64,000 nucleotides of DNA, taken from NCBI GenBank assembly GCA_002344355.1, contig DDTN01000045.1, forward strand, positions 1 through 64,000, given 5' to 3'. The notes below the pieces were generated by a model that ran no database searches, was not told the origin of the DNA, and saw only the letters and a program-made list of their open reading frames with translations. Every line of letters starts with the position of its first letter. Positions within the stretch are counted from its first letter, which is position 1. Position numbers and translations under genes: made by a program. The stretch comes from Proteobacteria bacterium UBA2363 (GTDB lineage: Bacteria; Pseudomonadota; Gammaproteobacteria; Xanthomonadales; UBA2363). Positions 17,114 through 24,995 of the stretch are shown one piece after another.

Positions 17114-17572
17114 ATGATCGTGGAGCATGACAGGACGGCGCAGGCCGTCGGCCGGGCCTGGGAGCTGTCTCCCAACCGGTCGCTCGACCTGCGCGGCCTG
17201 TTCGCGTTCTTTGCGGTGATGGCGGCGGCTTCGCTGATGGTCAGCGGCTACAGCTTCAGCCAGGGCAACGCCTTCGCGCCGGCCTTCGCGCTGGCCGAGC
17301 TGGCGTTGCTGGCGGTCTGCCTGCGCCTGGTCTGGCGCCGGCTGGCCCGGCGGGAGCGCCTGGCGCTGACCGGCGATGCGCTGCTGGTCGAGGCCGGTGG
17401 CCGCAGCGAGTGCTTCCACCCCTACTGGGTGCAGGTGCTGCGCGACGCCGGGGGAGCCGTTCGGCTGCGGTCGCACGGGCGCGAAATCGAGGTGGGGGCG
17501 TTCCTGTGCCCGCGGGAGCGCGACCAGTTGGCGGCAAGCCTGCGCGCGGCGCTGGCGCCGTGGCAGCGATGA
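17114..17572 (+). CDS. DUF2244 membrane protein preceding the cox operon
   Basis: 152 residues. After a short N-terminus with the conserved ELSPNRSLDLRGL there are two hydrophobic helices (~28-45 and ~55-72), followed by a small C-terminal domain (LTGDALLVEAGGRSECFHPYWVQVLRD). That plan matches DUF2244, a family repeatedly found directly upstream of coxB. It ends 28 bp before coxB and shares its promoter. A role in oxidase biogenesis is assumed from context only. Confidence 0.85.
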   Translation: MIVEHDRTAQAVGRAWELSPNRSLDLRGLFAFFAVMAAASLMVSGYSFSQGNAFAPAFALAELALLAVCLRLVWRRLARRERLALTGDALLVEAGGRSECFHPYWVQVLRDAGGAVRLRSHGREIEVGAFLCPRERDQLAASLRAALAPWQR

Positions 17573-17600
17573 CAGGATCCAGCACGTGAAGGTGAACACC

Positions 17601-18500
17601 ATGATGGCTCGACGCTTCCTGACCGCCACCGCCTTGCTGGCGGGATCCGCCGGTGCGGCGTTGGCCAACCCGAAACCCTGGCAGCTCAACATGACGCCGG
17701 GCGTGACCGAGATGAGCCGGCAGGTCTACGACCTGCACATGCTGATCCTGTGGATCTGCGTGGTCATCGGCGTGCTGGTGTTCGGCGCCATGGCCTACGC
17801 CATGTTCAAGTTCCGCAAGTCCAAGGGCGCGGTGGCGGCGCGCTGGAGCCACAACACCACCGCCGAGATCGTCTGGACCGTCATCCCGGTGCTGATCCTG
17901 GTGGCGATGGCCTGGCCGGCCACCAAGACCCTGATCGAGATGGCCGACACCGACGACGCCGAGCTGACCGTCAAGGTCACCGGCTACCAGTGGCTGTGGC
18001 GCTACGAGTACGTCGGCACCGACGTCAACTTCGTATCCAAGCTGGACCGCGACTCCGACCGCACCCGCATGCTGCGTTCCGGACTCGACCCGGCCGCGGT
18101 CACCGTCGACGGCGAGAACACCTACCTGCTCAACGTCGACCGCCCGCTGGTGCTGCCGACCGGCACCAAGATCCGCTTCGTGATCACCGCCAACGACGTC
18201 ATCCACTCCTGGTGGGTGCCGGCCCTGGGCTGGAAGCAGGACGCCATCCCCGGCTTCATCAACGAGGCCTGGACCCGGATCGACACCCCGGGCACCTACC
18301 GCGGCCAGTGCGCCGAGCTGTGCGGCAAGGACCACGGCTTCATGCCGATCGTGGTCGAGGCGGTGCCGCCGGCGCAGTTCGCCGCCTGGCTCGGCGAGAC
18401 CGACGCCATCGCCAAGGCCGCCCGCGCCGCCGAGGCCGCCCCGGCGGTGGCCGCCGCCCCCACCGCGGATGCCGGCGCCAGCGCCGCCGACGCGCAGTAA
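17601..18500 (+). CDS. coxB: Cytochrome c oxidase subunit II
   Basis: 299 residues from ATG 17601, which has AAGGTGA 5 nt upstream; GTG 17586 is a weaker alternative. A cleavable signal peptide (~1-22) precedes two membrane helices (~45-68 and ~82-103). The periplasmic cupredoxin domain carries the CuA ligands: His in NDVIHSWWVP, then the cluster GQCAELCGKDHGFM with both Cys, the Glu, His and Met. VTGYQWLWRYEY is the aromatic path for electron entry. The last ~35 residues are an Ala-rich tail with no cytochrome c domain. It accepts electrons from cytochrome c and passes them to subunit I. Confidence 0.97.
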   Translation: MMARRFLTATALLAGSAGAALANPKPWQLNMTPGVTEMSRQVYDLHMLILWICVVIGVLVFGAMAYAMFKFRKSKGAVAARWSHNTTAEIVWTVIPVLILVAMAWPATKTLIEMADTDDAELTVKVTGYQWLWRYEYVGTDVNFVSKLDRDSDRTRMLRSGLDPAAVTVDGENTYLLNVDRPLVLPTGTKIRFVITANDVIHSWWVPALGWKQDAIPGFINEAWTRIDTPGTYRGQCAELCGKDHGFMPIVVEAVPPAQFAAWLGETDAIAKAARAAEAAPAVAAAPTADAGASAADAQ

Positions 18501-18527
18501 CCAACGAATCAGCAAAGGCACGCCGAC

Positions 18528-20138
18528 ATGGCCACCGACCACACCGCCCACCACGACGCGCACCACCACACGCCGAGCTTCGCGCAGCGCTGGCTGTTCG
18601 GCACCAACCACAAGGACATCGGCACGCTGTACCTGGTGTTCTCGCTGGTCATGTTCCTGATCGGCGGCGCCATGGCCCTGGTGATCCGCGCCGAGCTGTT
18701 CCAGCCCGGCCTGCAGCTGGTCAACCCCGAGTTCTTCAACCAGATGACCACGGTGCACGCCCTGGTCATGATCTTCGGCGCGGTGATGCCGGCCTTCGTC
18801 GGCCTCGGCAACTGGATGATCCCGCTGATGGTCGGCGCGCCGGACATGGCGCTGCCGCGCATGAACAACTGGTCGTTCTGGATCCTGCCGTTCGCCTTCC
18901 TGATGCTGCTGTCGACGCTGTTCATGGAGGGCGGCGGGCCGGCCGGCGGCTGGACCCTGTACCCGCCGCTCAGCCTGCAGGGCGGCAACTCAATCGCCTT
19001 CGTGATCTTCGCGATCCACCTGATGGGCATCAGCTCGATCATGGGCGCGATCAACATCATCGCGACCATCCTGAACATGCGCGCGCCGGGCATGGACCTG
19101 CTGAAGATGCCGATCTTCGTGTGGTCCTGGCTGATCACCGCCTTCCTGCTGATCGCGGTGATGCCGGTGCTGGCCGGCGCGGTGACCATGCTGCTGACCG
19201 ACAAGTTCTTCGCGACCAGCTTCTTCAACGCCGCCGGCGGCGGCGACCCGGTGCTGTTCCAGCACATCTTCTGGTTCTTCGGGCACCCGGAGGTCTACAT
19301 CATGATCCTCCCGGCGTTCGGCATCATCTCCGAGATCATCCCGACCTTCGCGCGCAAGCCGCTGTTCGGCTACCAGGCGATGGTCTACGCGATCGCCTCG
19401 ATCGCCTTCCTGTCGTTCATCGTCTGGGCGCACCACATGTTCACCGTCGGCATGCCGCTCGGCGGCGAGCTGTTCTTCATGTACGCGACCATGCTCATCG
19501 CGGTGCCCACCGGGGTCAAGGTGTTCAACTGGGTCTCGACCATGTGGAAGGGCTCGATGACCTTCGAGACGCCGATGCTGTTCGCGCTCGGTTTCGTGGT
19601 GATGTTCACCATCGGCGGCTTCTCCGGCCTGATGCTGGCGATCGTGCCCGCCGATTTCCAGTACCACGACACCTATTTCGTGGTCGCCCACTTCCATTAC
19701 GTGCTGGTCACCGGCGCCATCTTCGCGATCATGGCAGGCACCTACTACTGGCTGCCGAAGTGGACCGGCTTCATGTACAACGAGACGCTCGGCAAGTGGC
19801 ATTTCTGGCTGAGCACCATCTTCGTGAACCTGCTGTTCTTCCCGCAGCACTTCCTGGGCCTGGCCGGCATGCCGCGGCGCATCCCGGACTACAACATCGC
19901 GTTCTCCGACTTCAACATGATCTCCTCGGTCGGCGCGTTCGGCTTCGGCCTCAGCCAGCTGCTGTTCGCCTACATCGTGTGGTCGTGCGCGCGGGGCGGC
20001 GCCCGCGCCACCGACCGGGTCTGGGAAGGCGCCAAGGGCCTGGAATGGACGGTGCCGTCGCCGGCGCCGCACCACACGTTCACGACGCCGCCGCGGATCG
20101 ACGACCGCGAGCTGGCGCACGGCGACGTCAGCCACTGA
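18528..20138 (+). CDS. coxA: Cytochrome c oxidase subunit I (aa3 type)
   Basis: 536 residues with twelve hydrophobic helices. The heme-copper signatures are intact: the low-spin heme His in TTVHALVMIFGAVMPAF, the CuB His with its crosslinked Tyr in FGHPEVYIMILPAFG, the His pair in VWAHHMFTVGMP and the distal HFHYVLVTG. It reduces O2 to water and pumps protons. The gene sits 27 bp after coxB. A strong GC hairpin just past its stop (20150-20168) may lower expression of the assembly genes that follow. Confidence 0.98.
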   Translation: MATDHTAHHDAHHHTPSFAQRWLFGTNHKDIGTLYLVFSLVMFLIGGAMALVIRAELFQPGLQLVNPEFFNQMTTVHALVMIFGAVMPAFVGLGNWMIPLMVGAPDMALPRMNNWSFWILPFAFLMLLSTLFMEGGGPAGGWTLYPPLSLQGGNSIAFVIFAIHLMGISSIMGAINIIATILNMRAPGMDLLKMPIFVWSWLITAFLLIAVMPVLAGAVTMLLTDKFFATSFFNAAGGGDPVLFQHIFWFFGHPEVYIMILPAFGIISEIIPTFARKPLFGYQAMVYAIASIAFLSFIVWAHHMFTVGMPLGGELFFMYATMLIAVPTGVKVFNWVSTMWKGSMTFETPMLFALGFVVMFTIGGFSGLMLAIVPADFQYHDTYFVVAHFHYVLVTGAIFAIMAGTYYWLPKWTGFMYNETLGKWHFWLSTIFVNLLFFPQHFLGLAGMPRRIPDYNIAFSDFNMISSVGAFGFGLSQLLFAYIVWSCARGGARATDRVWEGAKGLEWTVPSPAPHHTFTTPPRIDDRELAHGDVSH

Positions 20139-20149
20139 CGTGGCGTGGG

Positions 20150-20168
20150 CGGGCCCGCGGCGGGCCCG
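20150..20168 (+). terminator. Stem-loop after coxA (possible attenuator)
   Basis: CGGGCCCG at 20150-20157 and again at 20161-20168 are self-complementary 8-mers separated by CGG, giving a perfect 8-bp stem. It lies 11 bp after the coxA stop and 21 bp before the next small gene. Without a T-tract it is more likely a partial terminator or 3'-end stabiliser than a full stop. Confidence 0.5.
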
Positions 20169-20189
20169 TCCGTGGACACAGGACCGGAC

Positions 20190-20300
20190 ATGATGGTTGA
20201 CGCAAGACGCAAGGGCGCGATGAGGACGGTGGCGGTGCTGGCGCTGGTGGCGCTGGCGATCTACGTCGCCTTCATCCTGCGCGGGGTGCTTTCCGCATGA
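20190..20300 (+). CDS. 36-residue cytochrome oxidase small assembly protein
   Basis: A short frame from ATG 20190 (AGGA 8 nt upstream) to TGA 20298-20300. It starts MMVDARRKGAMR and continues with a single hydrophobic helix (TVAVLALVALAIYVAFIL). The stop overlaps the ctaG start as ATGA, which supports real translation. A 35-45-residue single-helix protein between coxA and ctaG is known in other proteobacteria as the cytochrome oxidase small assembly protein; size, position and helix match. The second ATG (20193) could also be the start. Confidence 0.75.
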   Translation: MMVDARRKGAMRTVAVLALVALAIYVAFILRGVLSA

Positions 20301-20905
20301 CCGCCGCCAGCGACCGCGCCGCCGAGAACCGCCGCCTGCTGCGCAAGCTCGGGCTGGTGACCCTGGGCGCCTTCGCGTTCTGCTTCTCGCTGGTGCCGCT
20401 GTACCGGATCGCCTGCGAGCAGGTGTTCGGGATCCGCCTCGACGGCCGGCCGGTCGACGCCGCCACCGGCCAGGCGCTGGTGGTCGACACCTCGCGCAGC
20501 GTCCGCGTTCAGTTCGACGCCAGCATCCACAACGAGCGCGAATGGCGCTTCGGCCCCGAGCAGGTCGAGCTGACCGTCCACCCGGGCGAGACGGTGGAGG
20601 CCTGGTACGTCGCCAGCAACCTGACCGCCGACACCCTGGTCGGCCATGCCGTGCCCGACGTGCTGCCGCGGCCGGCCAACCCCTATTTCGCCAAGACCGA
20701 GTGCTTCTGCTTCACCGAGCAGAAGTTCGCGCCGGGCGAGACCCGGCGCATGCCGGTACGCTTCTTCGTGTCGCCCGACCTGCCGGCGAACGTCAACACG
20801 CTGACCCTGACCTACACCTTCTACAACAACGAGCAGGCGACCCGCCGCGAACAGGCCGCGATGGCCCAGGCCGCGTCGGCGCCGGATCCTGACTCCCGAG
20901 GCTGA
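20297..20905 (+). CDS. ctaG: Cytochrome c oxidase assembly protein CtaG (Cox11)
   Basis: 202 residues. A short cytoplasmic tail, one membrane helix (~18-38, LVTLGAFAFCFSLVPLYRIACEQVFG) and a periplasmic immunoglobulin-like domain. The copper site is the Cys pair in KTECFCFTEQKF, and the conserved Cys of YRIACEQ precedes the domain. CtaG delivers copper to the CuB centre of subunit I. It overlaps the small assembly gene by 4 bp and is followed by coxC after 3 bp. Confidence 0.96.
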   Translation: MTAASDRAAENRRLLRKLGLVTLGAFAFCFSLVPLYRIACEQVFGIRLDGRPVDAATGQALVVDTSRSVRVQFDASIHNEREWRFGPEQVELTVHPGETVEAWYVASNLTADTLVGHAVPDVLPRPANPYFAKTECFCFTEQKFAPGETRRMPVRFFVSPDLPANVNTLTLTYTFYNNEQATRREQAAMAQAASAPDPDSRG

Positions 20906-20908
20906 GCC

Positions 20909-21787
20909 ATGGCGAACACCACGCACGATCCGAACGTCTATTACGTCCCGCACGGCAGCAAGTGGCCGCTGGTGGGCTCGGTCGGCCTGTTCCTCACGGT
21001 CGGCGGCTTCGCCAACTGGATGAACGGCAGCACCGGCCTCGGCCAGGTCATGAGCCTGGCCGGCGTCGCGATCCTGCTCTGGATGATGTGGGGCTGGTTC
21101 GGCGACGTGATCCGCGAGAGCGTGCGCGGCATGTACAACCGCCAGGTCGGCGTCTCGTTCCGGATGGGGATGATCTGGTTCATCTTCTCCGAGGTGATGT
21201 TCTTCGCGGCCTTCTTCGGCGCGCTGTTCTACGCGCGGGCGCTGTCGGTGCCCTGGCTGGGCGGCGTCGGCGACGGCGCCGCGACCAACGCCTTCCTGTG
21301 GTCCGGCTTCGACGCCGCCTGGCCGACCAACGGCCCGGCCGCGATCGGTGGCGATTTCGGGCTGATCCCCGCCTGGGGTCTGCCGCTGCTCAACACCCTG
21401 ATCCTGCTCGCCTCGGGCGTCACCATCACCATCGCCCACCATGCCCTGAAGGCCGGCCAGCGCACCCGCCTGCTGGTCTGGCTCGGCGCGACCATCGTCC
21501 TCGGCGTCATCTTCCTGGTGTTCCAGGCCGAGGAGTACGTCCACGCCTACCGCGACCTCAACCTGACCCTGGGCTCGGGCATCTACGGCTCGACCTTCTT
21601 CATGCTCACCGGCTTCCACGGCCTGCACGTCACCCTCGGCACGATCATGCTGATCGTGATCTGGTTCCGCTGCCTGAAGGGCCACTTCAGCCGCGACGAC
21701 CATTTCGGTTTCGAGGCGGTCGCCTGGTACTGGCATTTCGTCGACGTGGTCTGGCTGGGACTGTTCCTGTTCGTCTATGTGCTTTGA
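20909..21787 (+). CDS. coxC: Cytochrome c oxidase subunit III
   Basis: 292 residues with seven hydrophobic helices. Typical blocks are YYVPHGSKWPLVGSVGLF, GMIWFIFSEVMFFAAFFGALFYAR and the C-terminal TGFHGLHVTLGTIMLIV ... FEAVAWYWHFVDVVWLGLFLFVYV. It stabilises the proton path of subunit I. The stop is followed at once by a run of GGGAGC-type repeats, and the next gene on this strand (surf1) lies ~720 bp away. Confidence 0.97.
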   Translation: MANTTHDPNVYYVPHGSKWPLVGSVGLFLTVGGFANWMNGSTGLGQVMSLAGVAILLWMMWGWFGDVIRESVRGMYNRQVGVSFRMGMIWFIFSEVMFFAAFFGALFYARALSVPWLGGVGDGAATNAFLWSGFDAAWPTNGPAAIGGDFGLIPAWGLPLLNTLILLASGVTITIAHHALKAGQRTRLLVWLGATIVLGVIFLVFQAEEYVHAYRDLNLTLGSGIYGSTFFMLTGFHGLHVTLGTIMLIVIWFRCLKGHFSRDDHFGFEAVAWYWHFVDVVWLGLFLFVYVL

Positions 21788-21790
21788 CGG

Positions 21791-21823
21791 CAGGGAGCAG
21801 GTCGGAGGGAGCGGGGAGCAGGG
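21791..21823 (+). repeat. GGGAGC-type tandem tract at the coxC end (left half of an inverted pair)
   Basis: Purine-rich units related to GGGAGCA run from 3 nt after the coxC stop. A tract with the opposite orientation (CTGCTCC units, 22219-22240) abuts the stop of the facing DUF2909 gene, so on each gene's sense strand the 3' flank is G-rich. Confidence 0.6.
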
Positions 21824-22218
21824 ACGGCAGCGCGCCGGTCCGCGCGGCCGCCCCGCTGCGGTCCCGTCTGTCCCGGGCTGACGGGTGGCGATGTCCGGGC
21901 AAGTCAGCGCGCTGGTCGGCACCGGCAGGCCCGTGCGCCGTTGCGTCCGGCGTGCGCGGTCGGCAGGCACAAGGCGACAGGAAGGGAAGCGTGAGCGGAC
22001 CGCAGGCCCGGCGACCAGCCGCTCGTCGCGATGCCATCCTGGCTGCGGTCGGGATCCCCGCTGCCCGGGACGGCCGGTGCCGGGATCGCGCCCGGTGAAG
22101 CCGCCCGTGGATCTGGAACGGGCCGCGCGCGGGTGTGCGCCCGGCGCCTCGACCGAAGCAGGCGGCGGCACAGGCATTCGCCAGCGCGCGCCCCGGCCCG
22201 CCGCCACCCTGGGCCCTT

Positions 22219-22240
22219 TCCCCTGCTCCCTGCTCCCTGC
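22219..22240 (-). repeat. CTGCTCC tandem tract at the DUF2909 end (right half of the inverted pair)
   Basis: Units of TGCTCCC repeat two to three times, reading GGGAGCA on the minus strand, 11 bp beyond the DUF2909 stop. Counterpart of 21791-21823. Confidence 0.6.
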
Positions 22241-22250
22241 GCTGCCTGCC

Positions 22251-22463
22251 TCAGATGCCGTGCGGCTTGACGTAGCCGGTGGCGATGCCGAGGCCGATCA
22301 GGGCGATCAGCAGCACCGACAGGCCGATCCGGCGGGTCAGCGCCCAGGCCATGCGGTCGCCGGCGCCCTTGTCGTGCATCATGTAGTACAGCGCCGTGCC
22401 GAGGTTCCACAGGATGGCGATGAAGAACGCGGCAACGATCAGGCGCAGGGCGGTGGGATTCAT
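22251..22463 (-). CDS. Twin transmembrane protein, DUF2909 family
   Basis: 70 residues from ATG 22463, almost wholly two membrane helices (LRLIVAAFFIAILWNLGTALYYM and IGLSVLLIALIGLGIATGYV) joined by MHDKGAGDRMAWALTRR. The central DK..GDRMAWALTRRIGLSV signature is that of DUF2909 / twin transmembrane proteins. Members often lie inside cox clusters in the reverse orientation, as here, between coxC and surf1. Function unknown; an oxidase-linked role is contextual. Confidence 0.88.
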   Translation of the reverse strand: MNPTALRLIVAAFFIAILWNLGTALYYMMHDKGAGDRMAWALTRRIGLSVLLIALIGLGIATGYVKPHGI

Positions 22464-22493
22464 GGCGACGGTCGGCCTCGGGTCGAGCGTCGC

Positions 22494-22499
22494 AGTATA
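22494..22499 (-). promoter_or_regulatory. -10 box (TATACT) for the DUF2909 gene
   Basis: Minus-strand TATACT 31 nt before ATG 22463, in the 47-bp divergent gap. On the plus strand the same bases give TATAGC 9 nt before the surf1 GTG, so the site may serve both directions. Confidence 0.5.
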
Positions 22500-22510
22500 G
22501 CGGCGCGTCC

Positions 22511-23236
22511 GTGAACGCCTGGCCCTTTGGACGCCCCTCGGCGCTGGCCTGGAGCCTGCTGCTGCTGGGCCTGGTCGTGTTCACCGGCCTCGGCGCCTGG
22601 CAGCATGGCCGCGCCGGGTTCAAGCGGGCGCTGATCGCCGGCCACGCGGACGCGGTGCAGGCGGCGCCGCTGCCCTGGCCGGGTGGCGGGGCGGTGGCCG
22701 AGGGGCCGCGGTTCCGGCGCGTGCTGGTGCAGGGCACCTGGCTGGAGCGCCGCTACCTGCTGGACAACCAGAGCCGGGACGGCCGGACCGGCGTCGACGA
22801 CTTCGCGGCCCTGCGCATGGCCGATGGCGAGGTGGTGCTGGTCGGCCTGGGCTTCCTTGCGCACGGCGACGGTCGCCGCGGCCTGCCGCCGTTGCCGGCG
22901 CTGCCCGAGGCCGCCGGTGGCCTGACCGGGCTGTCGATGCCGCCGCCGGCGCACGGCCTGCGCCTGGGCGGCGACTGGCGCGCGCACCAGGGCGATTCGC
23001 CGGTGCGCCTGATGCCCTGGTTCGACCTGGCCATGGTCGCCGCCGACCTCGGCCAGCCGCTGGCGGCGCGGATCGTGCGCCTGGATCCGGGACCGGGTCC
23101 GTGGCAGCGCGACTGGCGCCCGGTCGAGGCGGTGCCCCCGGAACGTCACCTCGCCTATGCCCTGCAATGGTGGACCATGGCGCTGGCCGCGCTGGTCATC
23201 TTCCTCGTCGTCAACCGCCGCCCCAAGCCGCCATGA
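22511..23236 (+). CDS. SURF1 family cytochrome oxidase biogenesis protein
   Basis: 241 residues from GTG 22511. One helix at each end (~10-28 and ~216-233) flanks a periplasmic beta-domain, the SURF1 arrangement. Conserved features include LGAWQHGRAGFKRAL near the start, VQGTWLERRYLLDNQ and the C-terminal HLAYALQWWTMALAALVIFL. Known SURF1 proteins help insert heme a into subunit I. The stop overlaps the next start as ATGA (23233-23236). Confidence 0.92.
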   Translation: MNAWPFGRPSALAWSLLLLGLVVFTGLGAWQHGRAGFKRALIAGHADAVQAAPLPWPGGGAVAEGPRFRRVLVQGTWLERRYLLDNQSRDGRTGVDDFAALRMADGEVVLVGLGFLAHGDGRRGLPPLPALPEAAGGLTGLSMPPPAHGLRLGGDWRAHQGDSPVRLMPWFDLAMVAADLGQPLAARIVRLDPGPGPWQRDWRPVEAVPPERHLAYALQWWTMALAALVIFLVVNRRPKPP

Positions 23237-23790
23237 CCCTCCCGCCCCGACAGCGTCGCAGCCGCACCACCCTGATCGTGGTGGCCGTGCTGTTCCTGAC
23301 CCCGTTCCTGCTGGCCCTGGTGCTCAACCGCCTGGGCTGGCATCCGGCCGCCACCCGCAACAACGGCACCCTGGTGCAGCCGCCGATGCCGCTGGCCGGC
23401 CTGGTCCTGCGCGACCGTGCCGGCGGCGAGCTGCCGCTGGCCAATCCCGAGCATCGCTGGACCCTGCTGGTGCGGGTCCCCCTGGCCTGCGACGAGGCCT
23501 GCCAGGCGCGCCTGCTCGAACTGCACCGGGTCCGCGTCAGCCTGGGCCGGCATGCGCCCAAGCTGGCGATCCGCCTGCTTGCGCCGGCGGTGCTGCCGGC
23601 GTTGCCCGACACCCTGGTGCCGCTGGCCGACGGCTCGGTCGCCGAGCTGGTCGAACAGGCCCCGCTGGTCGCGCAGGCGCCCGACTGGACCGGTCTGCTG
23701 GTCGACGACAAGGCCTACCTGATGATGCGCTTCGAGCCGGGTCTGCCGGCGCGGCTGGTGCGCCGCGATCTCGCGCGCCTGGTCAAGTGA
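23233..23790 (+). CDS. Membrane-anchored thioredoxin-fold-like protein with CXXXC, cox operon
   Basis: 185 residues. An N-terminal anchor helix (~14-31) leads to a periplasmic domain resembling a reduced Sco/thioredoxin fold: WTLLVRVPLACDEACQARLLEL with Cys86 and Cys90 in CXXXC, the spacing used by Sco1 for copper. The domain ends with GLLVDDKAYLMMRFEPG and ARLVRRDLARLVK, like the last strand and helix of Sco proteins. The distal His that completes the Sco copper site is not obvious. The gene sits between surf1 (4-bp overlap) and ctaA (25 bp). It is usually annotated as hypothetical in this position. Confidence 0.8.
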   Translation: MTLPPRQRRSRTTLIVVAVLFLTPFLLALVLNRLGWHPAATRNNGTLVQPPMPLAGLVLRDRAGGELPLANPEHRWTLLVRVPLACDEACQARLLELHRVRVSLGRHAPKLAIRLLAPAVLPALPDTLVPLADGSVAELVEQAPLVAQAPDWTGLLVDDKAYLMMRFEPGLPARLVRRDLARLVK

Positions 23791-23815
23791 CCGCATACTC
23801 CCGGACTCCATCGCC

Positions 23816-24949
23816 ATGAACGATCCGCTCCTGCGCACGCTCGCCCGCCTGGCCGCCGTCCTGACCCTGGGCGTGATCGTGCTGGGCGCCTTCGTGCGCC
23901 TGTCCGATGCCGGCCTGGGCTGCCCGGACTGGCCGACCTGCTACGGCAAGGCGACCTGGCCGCGCAGCGAGGCGGCCATCGCCAGCGCCAACCAGGCCTT
24001 CCCCGAGCGCCCGGTCGAGCTGCCCAAGGCCTGGAAGGAACAGGTGCACCGCCATGCCGCGGCGGTACTGGGCCTGCTGGTGCTGGCGCTGGCGCTGCGC
24101 GCGAACTGGCCGCGGCCGCTGGCGCGCGGTGCGCTGCTCGCCGCCGCCGCCGCCGCCGCCGCCGGCACCGTGCTGTACATGCGCGGCCATGCCGGCGCGT
24201 CGGTGCTGTTCTCGGTGCTGGCGCTGGGTCTGCCCCTGCTGGTCGCCTGGCGGCCGGGCGAAGGCGCCCGTCCCTGGGCGCGCTACTCCGCGGTGCTGCT
24301 GGCCGTGATCATGTTCCAGGCCATGCTCGGCATGTGGACGGTGACCTGGAAGCTGAAGCCGGTGGTGGTGATGGCCCACCTGATGGGCGGGATGACCGTG
24401 CTCTGCCTGCTGGTCTGGCTGGCCCTGCGCGCGGGCCCGCAGGCGCGCGGCCTGCCGGGCGCCTACTGGCTGCGTCCCTGGCTGTGGCTGGGGATCGTCG
24501 TGCTGGCCGCGCAGATCGCCCTGGGCGGCTGGACCAGCGCCAACTACGCGGCGCTGGCCTGCCCGGACTTCCCGACCTGCCTGGGCCGGTGGTGGCCGGA
24601 GACCGATTTCGCCGAAGCCTTCGTGCTCTGGCGCGGCATCGGCGTCGACTACGAGGGCGGCATCCTCGACGGCACGGCACGGGCCACCATCCACCTGAGC
24701 CACCGGATCGGCGCCCTGGTCGCCAGCGCCGTGCTGCTGCTGGTGTCCGCGGCGCTGCTGCGCGTGCGCGGCCTGCGCGGCGACGCCGCGGTCCTGGCCG
24801 TGCTGCTGGCGGTGCAGGTCGCCCTGGGCATCAGCAACGTGGTGTTCGGTCTGCCCCTGGCGGTGGCCACCGCGCACAACGGCGTCGCCGCCCTGCTGCT
24901 GGCCCAGCTGGTGCGGGTGCTGTCGCGGGTCAGCCCGGCCAGGGGCTGA
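23816..24949 (+). CDS. ctaA: Heme A synthase (COX15/CtaA)
   Basis: 377 residues with eight hydrophobic helices in two homologous halves. The heme-ligand His residues lie in KEQVHRHAAAVLGLL, VVVMAHLMGGMTVL, TIHLSHRIGALV and VATAHNGVAALLL. The Cys-bearing loops are GCPDWPTCYG and ACPDFPTCLG. The enzyme hydroxylates the C8 methyl of heme O to give heme A. A run of eight GCC codons (24140-24163) encodes an Ala block in one helix. Confidence 0.95.
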   Translation: MNDPLLRTLARLAAVLTLGVIVLGAFVRLSDAGLGCPDWPTCYGKATWPRSEAAIASANQAFPERPVELPKAWKEQVHRHAAAVLGLLVLALALRANWPRPLARGALLAAAAAAAAGTVLYMRGHAGASVLFSVLALGLPLLVAWRPGEGARPWARYSAVLLAVIMFQAMLGMWTVTWKLKPVVVMAHLMGGMTVLCLLVWLALRAGPQARGLPGAYWLRPWLWLGIVVLAAQIALGGWTSANYAALACPDFPTCLGRWWPETDFAEAFVLWRGIGVDYEGGILDGTARATIHLSHRIGALVASAVLLLVSAALLRVRGLRGDAAVLAVLLAVQVALGISNVVFGLPLAVATAHNGVAALLLAQLVRVLSRVSPARG

Positions 24950-24962
24950 GCCCGGCGGCGGC

Positions 24963-24968
24963 TACAAT
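24963..24968 (+). promoter_or_regulatory. -10-like box (TACAAT) before ctaB
   Basis: TACAAT 27 nt before GTG 24996, in the short ctaA-ctaB gap. It could give ctaB an internal promoter. No -35 is seen. Confidence 0.4.
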
Positions 24969-24995
24969 GGCGGCCCGTCGCCGTCCGTCACCGCC

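Larger units (their letters stand above)
21788..22250. other. 463-bp non-coding gap between convergent coxC and DUF2909 genes
   Basis: No frame here has plausible composition or a ribosome-binding site. The gap is bounded by the two inverted GGGAGC/CTGCTCC tracts. Its interior shows no promoter-like hexamer or hairpin I would defend. Confidence 0.6.
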
